DNA from: Tolypeutes matacus
Taxonomy: Eukaryota > Chordata > Mammalia > Cingulata > Chlamyphoridae
Direction of reading: 5' to 3'
DNA: 64,000 bases
NCBI GenBank assembly: GCA_026826555.1
Contig: JAKSZT010053928.1
Span: 42,522,849 to 42,586,848, forward strand
The notes below the pieces were generated by a model. The model saw only the letters and a program-made list of their open reading frames with translations, had not been told where the DNA came from and did not search any database. Positions 48,346 to 61,480 of the stretch are shown piece by piece. The position numbers were made by a program, and so were the translations under genes. The first letter of the stretch is position 1, and every line of letters begins with the position of its first letter.

Positions 48346-48505
48346 CGCGAAGTGTGGTCCTTGCAACAGTAGTGTCAGCATCACCTGAGCACTTGTTAGA
48401 AATGCAGAATCCAACCCCATCCCAGACCTACAGATTCAGAATCTACATTTTAGTAAGATCCCCCAGGTGATGCATAGACATTGAAGTTTGAGAAGCACTC
48501 TATGC
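48346..48505 (+). mobile_element. MER5A-like element, sense
   Basis: GCGAAGTGTGGTCCTTGCAAC, 'CAGCATCACCTGAGCACTTGTTAGAAATGCAGAATCC', 'CCCAGACCTACAGATTCAGAATC', CCCCAGGTGATGC and GTTTGAGAAGCACT match MER5A throughout. Confidence 0.85.
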
Positions 48506-49289
48506 TCTACTCCATGTAAGATTTCATTAGAGTCTGCTTTGAATCTCTTGTCTTCCCCAACTCAATTCTTACACCTTACTGGGAGCAACTTTTGTGTTCT
48601 CCCAGCACTTTGTACCATGGGAAGTACATAACATAACATAACATTAACATAACACAACACTTGCATAGCAGGCACTGTAGTTGCCTATCCAACAGCCGTT
48701 TCTCACCTTAAATCTGGCTAACAGCACCTAGATTTCAATCAAGTAGACATCTTCTGTTGCCTCGAAGAAAGTGGGCTTCAGCCCTGTCTCTAGCCCTAGG
48801 CCCAGGGGACAAATCATGATTGGACTATATGAATCACAAATCACGATGATCCCACTCCTTTTCTCAGGGGAGTAGACAGGAGTGGTATATGGTCATGGGA
48901 CACAATTTCCTCAAGTTATTGATGAAGCAGATAGATGGTTCCTGGGAAGGGTTTCTTAATAATTACAAGAGATACAAGAACTAAAAATCCCCCATTTTCT
49001 GTCTCTGGATATGTCTTGATAAAGATATGGTCCCCAAAATCAAACAAACCATCTTGTGATCTATGAAGAGAGTGAGCCCAAGGAGACCACTCAAATTGGT
49101 TGAGTGGAAAGCTGAAAGGCATCATAGTGACAATGAATTCACCAACCGTGGACCTGATGTATCACCATGCTTCCTGTTTTAAAACATAACAAACCATCTT
49201 ATCATTAAGCCATTTGAGTTGGATTTTGAGTACTTAAAACAGAGATTATTCTAACTGATAAAACTGTTGACTGAAATATCAACCAATAA
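48506..49289. other. Intergenic, nothing recognised
   Basis: A short CATAA pentamer run lies at about 48628-48655. Confidence 0.35.
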
Positions 49290-49480
49290 TTGAAGGCAGT
49301 CACTGTACTTAGCCCTTTATCTATACTACCTCATGTAATTATTATAGCAGTCCTATGAGGAAGGCATTGTTATCCCCATTTTATTGATGTGGAAACTAAA
49401 GTTCAGAGAGAATAAAATATCCCACATTTAGGATTTTAACCCAGGTAGACCTGATTCAACAGCTTAGGTGACTTTTCCCC
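49290..49480 (-). mobile_element. MIR, antisense
   Basis: 'CAGTCCTATGAGGAAGGCATTGTTATCCCCATTTTATTGATG', 'TTTAGGATTTTAACCCAGGTAGACCTGATTC' is reverse-strand MIR. Confidence 0.75.
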
Positions 49481-51340
49481 TCCCTTCCACAGTTTGGCTG
49501 ATTAATAGCCATGATAACTTACTTACACCATTTTGTAGAGCCTGAATAAGAGTTGATCCTCGGGAGGATTATGCCTCAGCTCAGGGTGAGGAGAAGAGCT
49601 CTTTATAGGTTTCCTTGAGGATAATTTATTATTTGCTTTACTGATGACGCTGCATGAACAGATGCATGGGTTATTTAAAATGGGAATAGTTTCATCCTAC
49701 AAAACTCTATTCCCAAAGAATCCTGCAGCATGCCAAGCAGACTCGAGATGTGTAAAATAACAAAGCTTCCACTTTGCAGAACTATTCATTGTAAAGAGAT
49801 GTTGTGTTTTAAAATTAATGAATCTTTCCAGGAGGGTTGATAACAATGAACTGATAACCCATTCCTGACACGTACACATGGGTCTGAAGGGAGATGAAAC
49901 CTCTACAAGTCATGCCAGGGGAAAACATAATACTCTCCCTCTTTTAATCTGCCAGTTCACTCTAAAAGTATGTGGCTCAGTTTTCAAATTTGTCCAATTT
50001 AAGAGAGCATCTGCATTCATTTGTTCAGATGTTTTATGTGAAAAACGAGATAAAAAAATAACCAAATATGTGGAAGTCTCCAAAAACACCACCTGAATAT
50101 TTCATTTGCCATGTCCATGTGATAGAGGGGTAAAAACACAGCCCTTAAAATCAAGCCAACAGTTTATACAGGCTAGACTCCTATATAATAGGAGATGAAA
50201 GGCTTTCTTGACCAATCGTTATCTCCCAAGACAGTGTCCTTCTTATTCTTAGAAATGTCATTTCCCAGGTGTTTACAGATATATAACAAAGACCAGCGTT
50301 TCTCAGATAAACGGAGAACACGAGGTTAGACATAATTAGCAACATTAAAGGAAAGAAACTGGCTTTCCACCAAAATAGACCTTGGTCTTTATGCAAAAAT
50401 AAATATCTCAGGACATTGAACTTCCACTCCCATGTATGCACTATGCTTGGAAGGCCACCCTGTGTAGACAGAAAGCTAAACTTAGCTGTTAATTAGGTCC
50501 TTTAGTCAATACAATGGACAATTCAGTGCCAATAGGGATGTAATGCATGTAAACAATGTTTGACTTTTCATTTCAACCTTAAAAATCTCTAAAATCTGTG
50601 GTTGGAAGAGACCATTATTTCAGTAAAAGTGATGAACTAATAATTCTGTGTAGACACAGGCACAGCTGATTAATTCTAGAAATGGCATTAATTCACTCAG
50701 GAAACTAGCCTTTAATTCCAAATATTTCACTTCTTAAAATAAGGACTCTGACTCATTATTGCAAGAATTAGAAAACTGTTACTCATTCTCAAGCCAAGAG
50801 AACAACAAAAGAATTATTTCAGCATTTTATCTTCGGATTTAATTTCTGAGTTTTGCACAGGGATTCTAGTAATTAGGAGGAAGACAAAAGAGGTCTGGGA
50901 TAGTGGAAAAGGAACCATCCCAACTGCCAAAGTTAACCATGTCCTACCAGTTCTTCATTAACACAATTATGGGGCTTTAATTTTTGTCTTCCTAATTAAG
51001 AATTAATCTAAGTCTGTCATTTTTCATTTATCAGTCCTTCATGTAGTCAAGGAAAAATCTATGATATGATTGATAGTTTTTTATATATTTTTGGAAGATA
51101 ATCTCCAAAATATTAAGTATTCTTATCATGGCAGATTTTTAAAACTAGAGACATTTAGGGGAAATTAGAGTCTTGTACCATTATCAGTTGAAAAAGAAAA
51201 AGAGCAACTAATTAATTTATGCACTAAGACACTACCATTTTGATTAAGAATCAATATATAAGAAATTTAATTTCAAACTGAGAATGCATGAATAAATGCT
51301 CTTAAAAGTAAAGCATGCTATCAACGTCAAAGATTTACTG
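49481..51340. other. Unique AT-rich sequence with many homeodomain-like cores
   Basis: No repeat recognised. TAATTA/ATTAAT-type cores recur at about 50491, 50669, 50688, 50870, 50993, 51002 and 51208. This may simply reflect composition. Confidence 0.25.
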
Positions 51341-51548
51341 TGTTGATAATGGGGGGATATGGAAAAAGTGAGCCAAATGTACGCTATGGACCATGGTTGG
51401 TGGTAATAGTCTGATGATATTATCTCATAATATGTAACAAATATTCCACCATGGTGTGGTGTGATGGTGAAGGGGAGTTGTATGGGAATTCTACACCTTT
51501 GCATAATTGTTTTGTAAGTTTACAACCTCTGTAGTAAAATATGTTAAA
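51341..51548 (+). mobile_element. L1 3' end, copy A
   Basis: GATAATGGGGGGATATGG, 'CTATGGACCATGGTTGGTGGTAATAG', 'TGTAACAAATATTCCACCATG' and a tail AAAATATGTTAAAAAAAATAATA show an L1-type 3' end in sense orientation. Confidence 0.65.
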
Positions 51549-51555
51549 AAAAATA

Positions 51556-51806
51556 ATAGGGTGGGTTGGGGAAAAATATACCAACTGTAAGATATGGACT
51601 ATAGTTAGTAGTAATATTTTGACGATGCTCTTGCATAGTTTGTAACAAATGTTTCACAACAATGCAAGGTGTTGGTGGTGCATTGATGTATGGGACCTCT
51701 GTATGATGTTATGCATGTTTATTTTGTAAGTTTACAACTTTTACTATCACTTTTTGTTTATGTGTGTTCAATATAAATGATATACTTCAATAAATTTTTT
51801 AAAAAG
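51556..51806 (+). mobile_element. L1 3' end, copy B, directly behind copy A
   Basis: GGGTGGGTTGGGGAAAAATA, 'GACTATAGTTAGTAGTAATATTTTGACGATGCTCTTG', 'TTTCACAACAATGCAAGGTGTTGGTGG' and a TTCAATAAATTTTTTAAAAA tail; closely related to 4849-5308 and more distantly to copy A. Confidence 0.7.
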
Positions 51807-53734
51807 CAAAGGGTGTTATCTATAACACACATGATATTTTGGCAAAAAATATGATTTAAATCAATGATATATAAGCCACAAAATAACCCAAGAATTAGAC
51901 ATCTGAAATCACAGTTTCCTTTCCTTTCATATAGCTAATATCATGACACACTAAAAAAGAATCTTTAAATTGTGATGCAACATTTTAAAAAGTGACAGAA
52001 ATTTTCATTCACTATCTTCAGCCATTCCCTAGCTCTTAAATTTTCACTAGGTAGAGAAGCCCCATTACTTAAAAAATTTTCAGTGTATACTAAAGGATCG
52101 TGACTTTTCAATTGTTTTGGTTACATATGTTGCCTACTCAGAGGTGTAATGATTATGTGTTTGAATGGATTGGTTTTTAAATGATGAACATCTGTTATTA
52201 GAGTGATTCTCTACTTCTCTTATATCATGTTCAAAATAAAGCCAAATGCCAATTGAGTGACAGCCCCCAAATTTTCCCAATGGTGTGTGTTACTTCTCAT
52301 GCCCAAAGCTTCTGCCAGCACACTTGCAGATTTTAGAGAAATATAGGCATCCTGTATAGCAGCTTACCAGGAAATCTGCTAAGGCTTATGACACTGACTG
52401 TTCTTACAGCTGAATAAAGTTTTCTTCTGGAAAGGACAAAAAGTTGTTATAAATGTGAATTCTAATAGCTATGGGGATAGGAGAATAGAAGGCTCTCTCC
52501 TTTTAAAATCATTTTCCACCAGTGGGTAAAGATTAAAAAATCTTTTGGTTCAAAAAATTTGTAAAGAGAGCTCTTTTCTGAATAGAACTACAAGTCAAGA
52601 CATCCATATTTCATTTTCCCCCTCTAGTTAGAAATTTGCTGACCAACCTAAATCTGAGAAGTTCTGCTCCTGGAGTTCTGCTTTATACTGAATGGTTTAC
52701 ACAATATTAGAAAGTGAGAAGAGACAGCAAAAATGATCTACTCCAGCAGTTTTTATCACCTTTCAAGATTAGGAACCGTCGGTGTTGTTTTTATTTCCCA
52801 CGTCCCCAATAGCTGATGTGATGTGAGAACAGAGTTCAAAAAGGATATGCTGCAGAAACAATGAAACATGCCTACTTTGGCCAACAGATCCTTGAGTTTT
52901 TTAATTTAGTTTATCTATTCCTTTAATTGTATTTTACACTTTAGGGCAGGTGTGTTCTTTCCCCCAACTTTGTTGGGGAAGTTCTTCCCAACTTATCGTG
53001 CAATGTGACTGCCTCGTTTGGAGGTTCTGTAGCCTACTGCACACCTCTGTGTACCACTGCTTGTTCTCTCGACCCCACCCCTTGCTTGGGCCACAGTGTC
53101 AACTGGTTTGCTGAACCATCAGCCTCAGTTGGGTGCAATCTGACCATGTAGCACTTGACCCAGCCCAATCCCGAGTCCTGAGCCCCTTCCTTCCTGCCCA
53201 AGACTACATGGGAGCCAATGAATAAATGCATCTCTTTTTAGAAAACTTTGAGACACACATCATAAGGTTCTCTGGAAGGTCGTGCCAAGAGTAAACACAT
53301 CGCCTATAGCGTTGGCCAACTTAGTAGCTTATATTAGTTTTCCCTCCTTCTTTATTCCATCTTCCCAGCAACTCATTTCTACTTCTGGTGTTCACTTCCC
53401 AAATCAACTATCTACACCCAAGGCTTTGATTCAGGCTCTGCTTTGAGGGGGAATATAATAGTCATCATTGCAGTTACCTTTGAATATGTGCCTGCCATGA
53501 GGTAGTTACTCTATTCAGAAAACAATTGGTCTTCTGTAAGAAAATTGACACTGACTGGTATAATGGGGGTGTAAGTAAGATGTGAACCTAGACCTGCTGG
53601 AGTCCATTAACATTACCTGCCATGCAATCCTGTTCAGAAAAACACTCTGTAGATAAGTGTACTTGACCTCAACAAAACATTCCATTCTAAAGAGCTGTCA
53701 GTGGTCCAGATGCTTTCTAATAATAACAATAACC
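51807..53734. other. Intergenic, nothing recognised
   Basis: No repeat family or exon assigned. Confidence 0.35.
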
Positions 53735-53845
53735 ACAACTTACTGAAGGGTTACTACATGCCAGGTTCTGTGCATAGTTGTAACCTCACTTCTTCTCCAC
53801 AGCAAACCTGTGACATAGCTACATCCTGTTTCCCCATTTTTGTAT
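53735..53845 (-). mobile_element. MIR fragment, antisense
   Basis: 'TACTGAAGGGTTACTACATGCCAGGTTCTGTGC' ... 'CCTGTGACATAGCTACATCCTGTTTCCCCATTTT' matches reverse-strand MIR. Confidence 0.55.
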
Positions 53846-53857
53846 GTGAGGTGTCTC

Positions 53858-53925
53858 CTCCTACCACAGTGCCTGCCAAATCAATAGAGACTTGGTACAT
53901 ACTTGTTGAATTAAATTGAACTGAA
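53858..53925 (+). mobile_element. L2 3' terminus, sense
   Basis: CCACAGTGCCTGCCAAATCA ... 'TTGGTACATACTTGTTGAATTAAATTGAACTG' resembles the L2 end. Confidence 0.45.
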
Positions 53926-56334
53926 ATAAATTTTGGAAACCACAGATCTCTTCTATCTTCCCACTTCCTTTCAGAAAAATGAAGTGGACCTCATAGTCAT
54001 AAGTTTCTTGAAAAGGAAGATTCCATTCCACTTTGTTCTTTAGTAACATATTCTGATGCCTCTAAAGAACAAAGAGAAACATATTTTCAAAGCAGAGGGT
54101 AGTAATACCTTCAAAGGAGGAATAAAAATGTTGAATTCGTTCAAGGAGATTAGTATCATGGAATTATGGAGTTACGGGGAACCTCAGGAGGTTATCTAAT
54201 TTATAGTCTTGCTCCAGGCAGAACTACAACAAAGCTATCAAGAATACACTTCGGTCTGTGTCTACAGGTCAAATCTCATTATAACCCATGATAATTCAGA
54301 TCTCCAAATGATAAAAAGAATCCTCTGATCCAACAATTGGCCAGTTTATTTCAAGCAGTGTTTGATAAGGCAAAATTCCAACAAGAAGCATTTTTAGTGG
54401 GCCAGAAAATGAAAACTCAAACAGTAGGAGAATGTAAAGCTCAAAGATTCTGGTAGGATGGATTTGCATCAATGTGTTCTTTTTCTTTTTTGAAACTGAG
54501 AACCATGGACTCTAAGAGGAATTAAAAGAGCAAAGAAATTTGGAAATTATAAAACTTCATTACACTAATAAAATGAATACCTATTTCTTATAGGTCAGGA
54601 ATGAACAATCATAGTTACATGTGCTTCTTTATTGGATTAATAAACATGGTATTGTTCAAGAGCCCCTGGGCAAATGTACAATAAAATGTGAACAAGAAGC
54701 AGAAAAGAATGATAATATCTTACAGTAGCCTCTAACCCAACAAGTGAGATTTTATGTGCATTCTTTTCCCATTAGAAAACCACAAAGATCATTTATGAAA
54801 ATAGGAAGACAATGGCAGGGACTAAAGTACATGCATCAGAAGTTCATTATAACCCAGCTTCTTATTAGGTGCATTTCTGCAGACAGCTTGGGTCAAGTCA
54901 TCCCCTCTGAGACATCTCAACCACATTCTGCAAAGCACAGTATCAGGTTTTCTCGCAGTATCAGATTGATTAAAACACATCCTCAAGTACCTTCATTCAC
55001 TACAAATGAATGAAGATAATGAAATTAATTAATTAGTTAAAGATCTCCTAAAAGCAACTGCAGTGTTGTCCAGTGAGGACAAAAATGCTTCTTCTGTGGG
55101 GAGTCCGCTATATAGTGGTGAAAGAAATTGGCTTTTCTCTGATGAAGTAGAATGAAAATGGAGCCCTCCTTCCCCCATTTCCCTTGTGCCTGGGCCCCAC
55201 TATAGCAGTCTCAACTCTGCCTCACTGTTACTCAAGATTTTGGTGTATCCTGCTTGAGCCACAGACCCACCAATGACCAGTATAGGTTGCAGGGAAATCC
55301 TGACTACTGAAAACCCATAGGATATGTGTCTTCTGGATAATTACCCAAAGTTGCGGGTTTTTCAAAAGTATTTTATTTAGAAATATGCCTAAGAGATATG
55401 CTTTTCTTCCTCGTTAATCTAGAAGTATATCCTGAATACATATTTCTATGTGAGTTAGGTAAGTAATGCTAGCTATGTAACAAAACAAATCCCAGAAGCT
55501 TAATCCAAATAAGTTTTGTTGGTTTTTTCCCCCTAGCATCCCATCTAATGAGGGAGTACTGCAGGTAGATTCCCAGAATTCTTTTATGTCTGCTCCAGTC
55601 AGTGGAAAAGGAAAGGGAAGGTAAAAAGTGTGCTCGGCTACTTAAAAGTCTTGGTCCAGCAGCGGTACTCAGCACTTTCATTTGTAGCCCATTGCTGAGA
55701 ACCAGTTTGAACTGGTATAGCCAGAGGGTCATACTAGATGCAAAGATGGTTGGGAAATTCAGTCCCTGGCTAAGAAACCATTTTCCAGCTAAAACACTAT
55801 AACGTGGAAGAGGCAAACAAATTTCAGTAGGCCCTTAGCCATCTCTGCCAGACTGTTCTTTTCTCTCCTAGACTACACTCTAAGTAGGCTTTGCCTCTTC
55901 TTGTTTCTTGGCTGGGTTTCAGACATGTGAAATTGGTATAGGACTTAGGTTCAAGATATTTGATGAAAGATTAATCTTTATCCTTGATATACTTGTTTTA
56001 TTCACAGCCAAATTCATGCCTCAAGTTCTTGTCCACTTGGGTAAAATCTCTGGCAGATATCCAAGTGGCTACTCTTCTTCCTGCTTGTGGTTCCTTAAAT
56101 ATATGATGCCAGATTATCAACATTGGAATTTGCAAAGAAAGTTGGTCCCTCAAATGTGGGGTTTTGTGTAGACCTACCCTGTTTCTAATAAGTTTTGTGG
56201 GTTGTTTTTGTTTTAAAATCTGTCATAGATTACAAGATTGAGAGATTTCTTTGGGTTAAATATCTGCAAGAGTCTATATATACTACATAGTCTTTTTTGG
56301 AAAAAAAGGAATTCTGCTAAGCTCTTTAACTCAT
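53926..56334. other. Intergenic, nothing recognised
   Basis: The 115-codon minus-strand frame at 55469-55816 and the 87-codon plus frame at 55908-56171 show no recognisable motifs. Confidence 0.35.
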
Positions 56335-56440
56335 TTACATTTATTGAGCACCTACTATGTACAAGGTGCTGTGCTAGAGTCTAGAATTCCTGGGATATAA
56401 AAATGCAGTCACTACTCCCAAAGAATTTATAGATGACATA
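56335..56440 (-). mobile_element. L2 3' end, antisense
   Basis: 'TTTATTGAGCACCTACTATGTACAAGGTGCTGTGCTAG' is the reverse-strand L2 terminus, followed by decayed text. Confidence 0.65.
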
Positions 56441-56543
56441 AGGAAAATCATAGTCTTTTTTTTCCCTCCTTTCTCTTTCCCTTAAAAAACAAAACAAAAC
56501 AAAAAACCCAAATGCTTATTTAGAAATTAAATCCAGTAGAGGG

Positions 56544-56546
<3 letters not shown>

Positions 56547-56575
<29 letters not shown>
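56547..56575 (+). repeat. (CA)n microsatellite
   Basis: About 14 uninterrupted CA units. Confidence 0.95.
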
Positions 56576-56577
<2 letters not shown>

Positions 56578-58395
56578 CCACCAGCACCCCTGCATCCCCA
56601 GTAAATCCAACTAGCCAAGTGCATAGATAGAACAAAGTGTTAGGTATTAGCACACTATTCAGTACATGATAGGTGTATAATTGTTTCTTAGGAAAAAACT
56701 ACACATGAAGTGGAAAAGAGCAAACATTTACAGAGAGATGTGCCTTAAATAAAATTAGTATTCTGAAGGATAACAAAGAACAACCTAATTTATTCCTCGT
56801 GTCTTAGTAAATGTTTAAAAAACACAGTGTACACAGAATGCAGTAAAAATCCACTTATACTGAAGATGTTCTATAATTCAGCTCTATCTATTATCATATT
56901 ACTGTGTTTGATTTGTTTTCTATGAACTCTGATACAGCTATGAAAATGAGAAAATCAAGTGTAACACTTTTCCATCAGTGAAAATAGAGATAGATGGAGC
57001 CTAATTATTAAAACTGTCATGTACCTTGGTTACCCACATGCTTAGATAAATTGTCCGGTTCTACAGCACATTTTAACCATAAAAGGGAGCAAGAGATAAG
57101 CTCTAACTCATTAACACAGTGTGAAATTGTTCAGTTTATTAATAAAAGGCATTCTAATAACAGAGTCTTATGGGTACCTAAGGGAGATTTATAACCAGCA
57201 TTTGCAGAAAAATCATGTACTTTTGTTGTTAATAAATTGAGAGCAACAGTGTTTTCTCCTTGCAATACACCTATTTACACAGGTAGTGCACTGTCTTGTA
57301 ATTATGGTCTTCAAACCAGAGAACTGCTAAATTAGCATGGCTAATGAAATCAATACATTCTGGGGCACAAAGAACCTTTGTGAGGTCTGCAAAGAAAACT
57401 ATTTAGCATGGCATCACTGCCCTTTGATTCCATGGTGTGCCGATTCATCACCTCTAAGTAGATGTCTAATGACTGAACATCTATTACTGAATGAGTAAAG
57501 TACAATAAAAAGTTTATTTGGTCCTACTTAAACACAAAGAAAAAAAATCCCTTCTATTTAAAGGTAGCAAAGTTTTCTTGGCAACATTAATAGTAGAAGT
57601 GGTTTCTCCATCCACTTTCTTTTATGAGTGCAATATAAAAGTTAGAAAGACAAGAAAAGCAAAACGTGAAATTTAGGAAGTTTCAGGAACACTGGGTCAT
57701 ATAAGATATTTTGTCCCTTCCTTCCACTAAGGTTCCAGCCCATCAGATTTTCACCCTGACATTCGGGTTTTTAATACTGTATTGGATGTCAGAGTAAACA
57801 TTTGTCATGTTTTCAGATTAATTTAGGGGGAAAAATCAATACTTTAAAAGAATATATCACAATGTCCCTACCCCTTTACTACTCTGAACTCTCTCAAGTT
57901 TAAAAAGTGTCTTTCAATTTCTGGCTTTTAAAATGTGTTTTTCTTCCCCCTATTTCATCAATTCTTGAAAACAAAGAAATTAAACTATTCATTCTAACTT
58001 TATTGATAAAAGAGGGAAAATGGATTCTTATAGCTTGTTTTCTCTGGTAATCACAATTTTCAAAGGTGTAATTCTGGCAAATACATGCGTTTTGGAAGAA
58101 GGTGCCATCTGGAAGGAACCAGTGTAGGGGAATCCCAAATTCAGCCAGGAGGACATATTAGTAACTAAACTCTCTACAATACTACAAGAGGGGAAATAAC
58201 TAAGAAATGCTGCACCAACAGCAGTTTGCTTAAGAGACTTTTTTAAGTGATGGAATTTATCAATTTATTTGATTTCATGGAAGATTTTTAATAATGCATT
58301 TTTCCCAAAAAATTTAAAGAAAAGGGTGAACTCTCACTGGCTCCTGAGTTTTTAATGTTCTTATTTAACTGTGTTGAAAGTTTAGGGAAGATTAA
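56576..58395. other. Unique AT-rich sequence
   Basis: No repeats recognised over 1.8 kb, which is long for this window. Part of it (about 56990-57530) might be a conserved non-coding element, but that needs alignment. Confidence 0.3.
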
Positions 58396-59072
58396 TGTGG
58401 CAGTTTGATATTATTCATGAATTCCAGAAAGAGATATTATGTTTCTAAACTGAATACACATCTGTTTATAAACTGGAACACATCTGTTCCTCTGGGTGTG
58501 ATACCCCTTTGATTGTCTTAAGTTCAGAGGTTTAACTTTTACTTTATTAAATCAAGATTAGGGCTTTGATTCAACCCCATCATTAGTGTGCAACTCAGCA
58601 TTGAGTCTCAGCCCCTTTGGTGGGCTGAAAAAACAGTCTCTCATGCAGAAGTAGATACACAGAGAACACAGAGGAAGAGAGACAGCTCATTAGATACAGC
58701 AAAGGCCCCAGGAAGAGATGAGCCTGATAGTCTACAGCTGACCTTGTGAGGAGACCAGAGCAGCTGAGTCTGAAAAGAAACAAGCCCCGAGGAGAGAGAC
58801 AAGCCTTATGCCAGCCTACAGCTGAGATCAGAAGAAACTGGGACCACAGAGCCTTAAGAGCAAGAAGGAAGGCCAAACCCTCGTAGACATTGTCCACCAT
58901 CTTGCTTCACACACGGCCAATGCCTTTGGGTGAGAAAGTACCTCTCGTGGTACCTTGAACTGGACTCTTTAGGGCCTTGTGACTGTAAGCTTCTACCCCC
59001 AATAAATATCCTTTATAAAAGCCAACAGATTTCTGGTACTTTGTGTCAGCACCCCTTTCACTAACTAATACA
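58396..59072 (+). mobile_element. Solo LTR, copy 2
   Basis: Starts TGTGGCAGTTTGATATTATT and ends CACTAACTAATACA. An AATAAA lies close to 59003, then CTTTATAAAAGCCAACAG and TTTCTGGTACTTTGTGTCAGC as in copy 1. It is about 120 bp longer than copy 1, mainly from a TCTGTTTATAAACTGGAACACATC-type duplicated stretch near the 5' end and extra purine-rich interior. The minus-strand 101-codon frame inside it is antisense LTR. Confidence 0.75.
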
Positions 59073-60109
59073 GTTAGTTTATTGCCCTCTCTGGGATTTG
59101 CAAATTCTGTATTTGACACCATTCCTTACAGTTTAAAGTTGGTTACATTTAAAGATATTCATAGAAATGATTCCCAAACTTCATTACTTCTCACTTGAAT
59201 CGGAGTGTTTTTCTCATAGATAGGCTCTACCATCCCCTGACTCCCAGATAGTGATAATAAATGTTTGAGTAGCACTTTACAGCGTACAAAGCACTTTGCT
59301 GTATAATAGCTTGTGTAAGGCACAGCAGGACTATGATGCGGCAATGTTATCTCTATTGAACAGTGAACTGTAAGGCACTTAAAAAACAGACAGATGTTGA
59401 CTGTGCAATTCATTAAGCATGTAATTATTTGCTGCCTTGTGCTTTACTTGGCTTCTTTGTGTGTATAGGATTTTTTCCCTCTCCATTGGCTTGTAAAATC
59501 TTCCAAAGATCATATCATATATTTATGTTTTGCCCTCAGTCCCAGCACAATATTGAATAAAAAAATAAATGATAAATACTGCAATGAATGAACATATGAA
59601 TGAATGAAAGAACAAAGAATGACTCATTGGGGAAGAAGCCTTTGTAATTTATCCTGAGAACTCTAAAGCCAGAGCTTTCAACTACTAGAAAATGTAGCTT
59701 CCCATCAAGGCTGAATCCCTGCACATCAAATTTCCTTCCTAGATGGTTTTCACAATATAAACTAGAGATGGAGCATGGCTGATAGCTCTTTCTCTGTTGG
59801 ACTCCTTTCACTCAACTTCAAGATACCTATTAGGCCACTTTTGCCATCCTTCATAAAGTCCTCCTTGCCTAAGCCTTACGATTTTTCCTTCCTCTGAATT
59901 TTTTTAGCATTTATAATTGAGCCAGCATACCATCATCCCCTGGCTTTTTTTTTTTTTTTTTTCAACCATCTTGATGTCTTCTATTTCTTTTGGATCTGCC
60001 AGAGGATTTAGCATAACAGTGGAATCACATAACAGGCACTGCTTTAAATTTTTTTAGTTAAATAATGGTTCTATTCATTCACTCAATAAATATTGTTGAT
60101 TTTTTTTTT
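59073..60109. other. Spacer with MIR/L2-class remnants
   Basis: 59240-59360 resembles a reverse-strand MIR-class fragment (AGCACTTTACAGCGTACAAAGCACTTTGC), and 59465-59610 an L2 tail ending in GAATGAATGAAAG. A T18 run lies at 59945-59962. Confidence 0.4.
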
Positions 60110-60640
60110 ATTGCAATTTTTACAAAACACAGTCCATTATTTAGGGCACAACCTCTCCTGATAGACTAAACAGTATCCAAACCTTACCTAGATCCCTTAA
60201 AAAATGAAAACTCAGAGGACTCCTAGGTTTAACTGAATAGCACAATGAGCACCAAGTTTTTCTGAGATTGAAATACCTTTTTATGAATTGATTAAATCCT
60301 TAGTAAGAGACCCTCTCCTCTGGGAGCCCAAATATAATCAGGTTTTCTGTATTATGAAGGAGCCTCTTCATCAACCTCCTTCCCTAGGTGTCCTTAACTA
60401 TGAAAAGTTCTTTTCTCTATTTTTGTATGAGTGAACTTAACAAGCCTTTGTGGTTGTAATGTAACTTCATGAGAACCATCAAAAATCCATTGCTTACTAT
60501 AGCCTCACCCTTGAACCATTTGCAAAGGCTTATTCTCCTTGTCTTAGGGTAGTCGTCGTTGCAGCAAAACTTGCCGATGCTTCTGCTGACCTAGTTCTAT
60601 GCTCCCCACGTGATCCCATGGTTCTTCATGCAGTACCAAC
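60110..60640 (+). pseudogene. pol: Class I ERV pol remnant: RT thumb, connection, RNase H
   Basis: Translating in shifting plus-strand frames gives short stretches that follow gammaretrovirus-like (ERV1) pol after the RT catalytic centre: a LGHNLS piece, then LRGLLGLTE, then RDPLLWEPKYNQ, then KFFSLFLYE and IAYYSLTLEPFAK...PCLR. Their order fits RT thumb, connection and the start of RNase H. Several stops and frameshifts interrupt it. The part of pol before this point is absent upstream. It is an old broken copy with no coding potential. Confidence 0.65.
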
Positions 60641-61480
60641 TCCCTGAACAAATAGCTTCTACTTGTTCTTATTTGGGAGGTCTTTATTTCCATGGTTTTC
60701 CTGGAAATTCCACTGAGATATGGTCTTTACTGCCTGTTGCCACAGACCACAGCCTTCGACCAGGTGTGTGCCTTGCTGCTCATGGGTTGTCAAGTCTGCA
60801 CTGACATGTGCATCAGCACTGGTCAGACGGCCACTGGGTTTGCACTGAGTTCTTTGGCTATTTATTCTCAGTTTGGTACCGGGGTATCACTATTGGTTTC
60901 CATCTATTTGACATGCTTGATGGAAGCAGGCTATTCTTCTCTTCTTTTTTGCTATTTTGTGTTGTACTGTCTAAGAGTGTTGTTTGAATCATAGGGTGGA
61001 ACACAGGCATGGGCCCAGTAAGCCTGTTGTTTGAGCTGTCCTCACAGGCCAGTGATCTGAAGTTCTCAAAAGGCTGACATCCACTTGAACAAACTGTGCT
61101 GTTGGTCCCCAATAAAACCAGATGAGGCTCTCCTTCTATCTTGATTTTTGGCTCTGAGAGTTTGGCTTTAATTCAGAGAGACAGTGTCCTCTCTGGTTTT
61201 CTGCCTGTAGTGGGGTGAAGATTGACAGGTCTGTGTTCAGAGGTTGTTAACTACAGGATTGGGAGCCCAAGACACGAAGTGCACAAGCATCACTGGTCTG
61301 TCTACCATTGCCAGCTCTCATGGGGTTGTCTAAATCTAAATCCTCTCCTCTTCCAGGAAAAACAACTGCTACCTAGGAACTCTCATTATAATCCTAATTC
61401 TTATACCTCTCTCTCTAAGTAGCATAACTTCACCAAGGATGATCTGAGCCTTTGATGGCCACTCTGGGGAACATTTGACT
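60641..61480 (+). mobile_element. ERV junction, possible LTR and leader
   Basis: This lies between the pol remnant and gag and is where an LTR and leader would be expected. A CCAATAAAAC poly(A)-type signal occurs near 61109. A TGGGAGCCC stretch near 61260 vaguely resembles a proline-type primer binding site, too weakly to rely on. The following text (GGTCTGTCTACCATTGCC) looks like a leader. LTR boundaries were not found. The 100-codon frame at 60692-60994 is not a known retroviral protein. Confidence 0.35.

Noticed and set aside
60692..60994. 100-codon hydrophobic frame suggesting an env transmembrane part
   Set aside because: It starts directly after the RNase H remnant, has no env landmarks, and may be LTR sequence.
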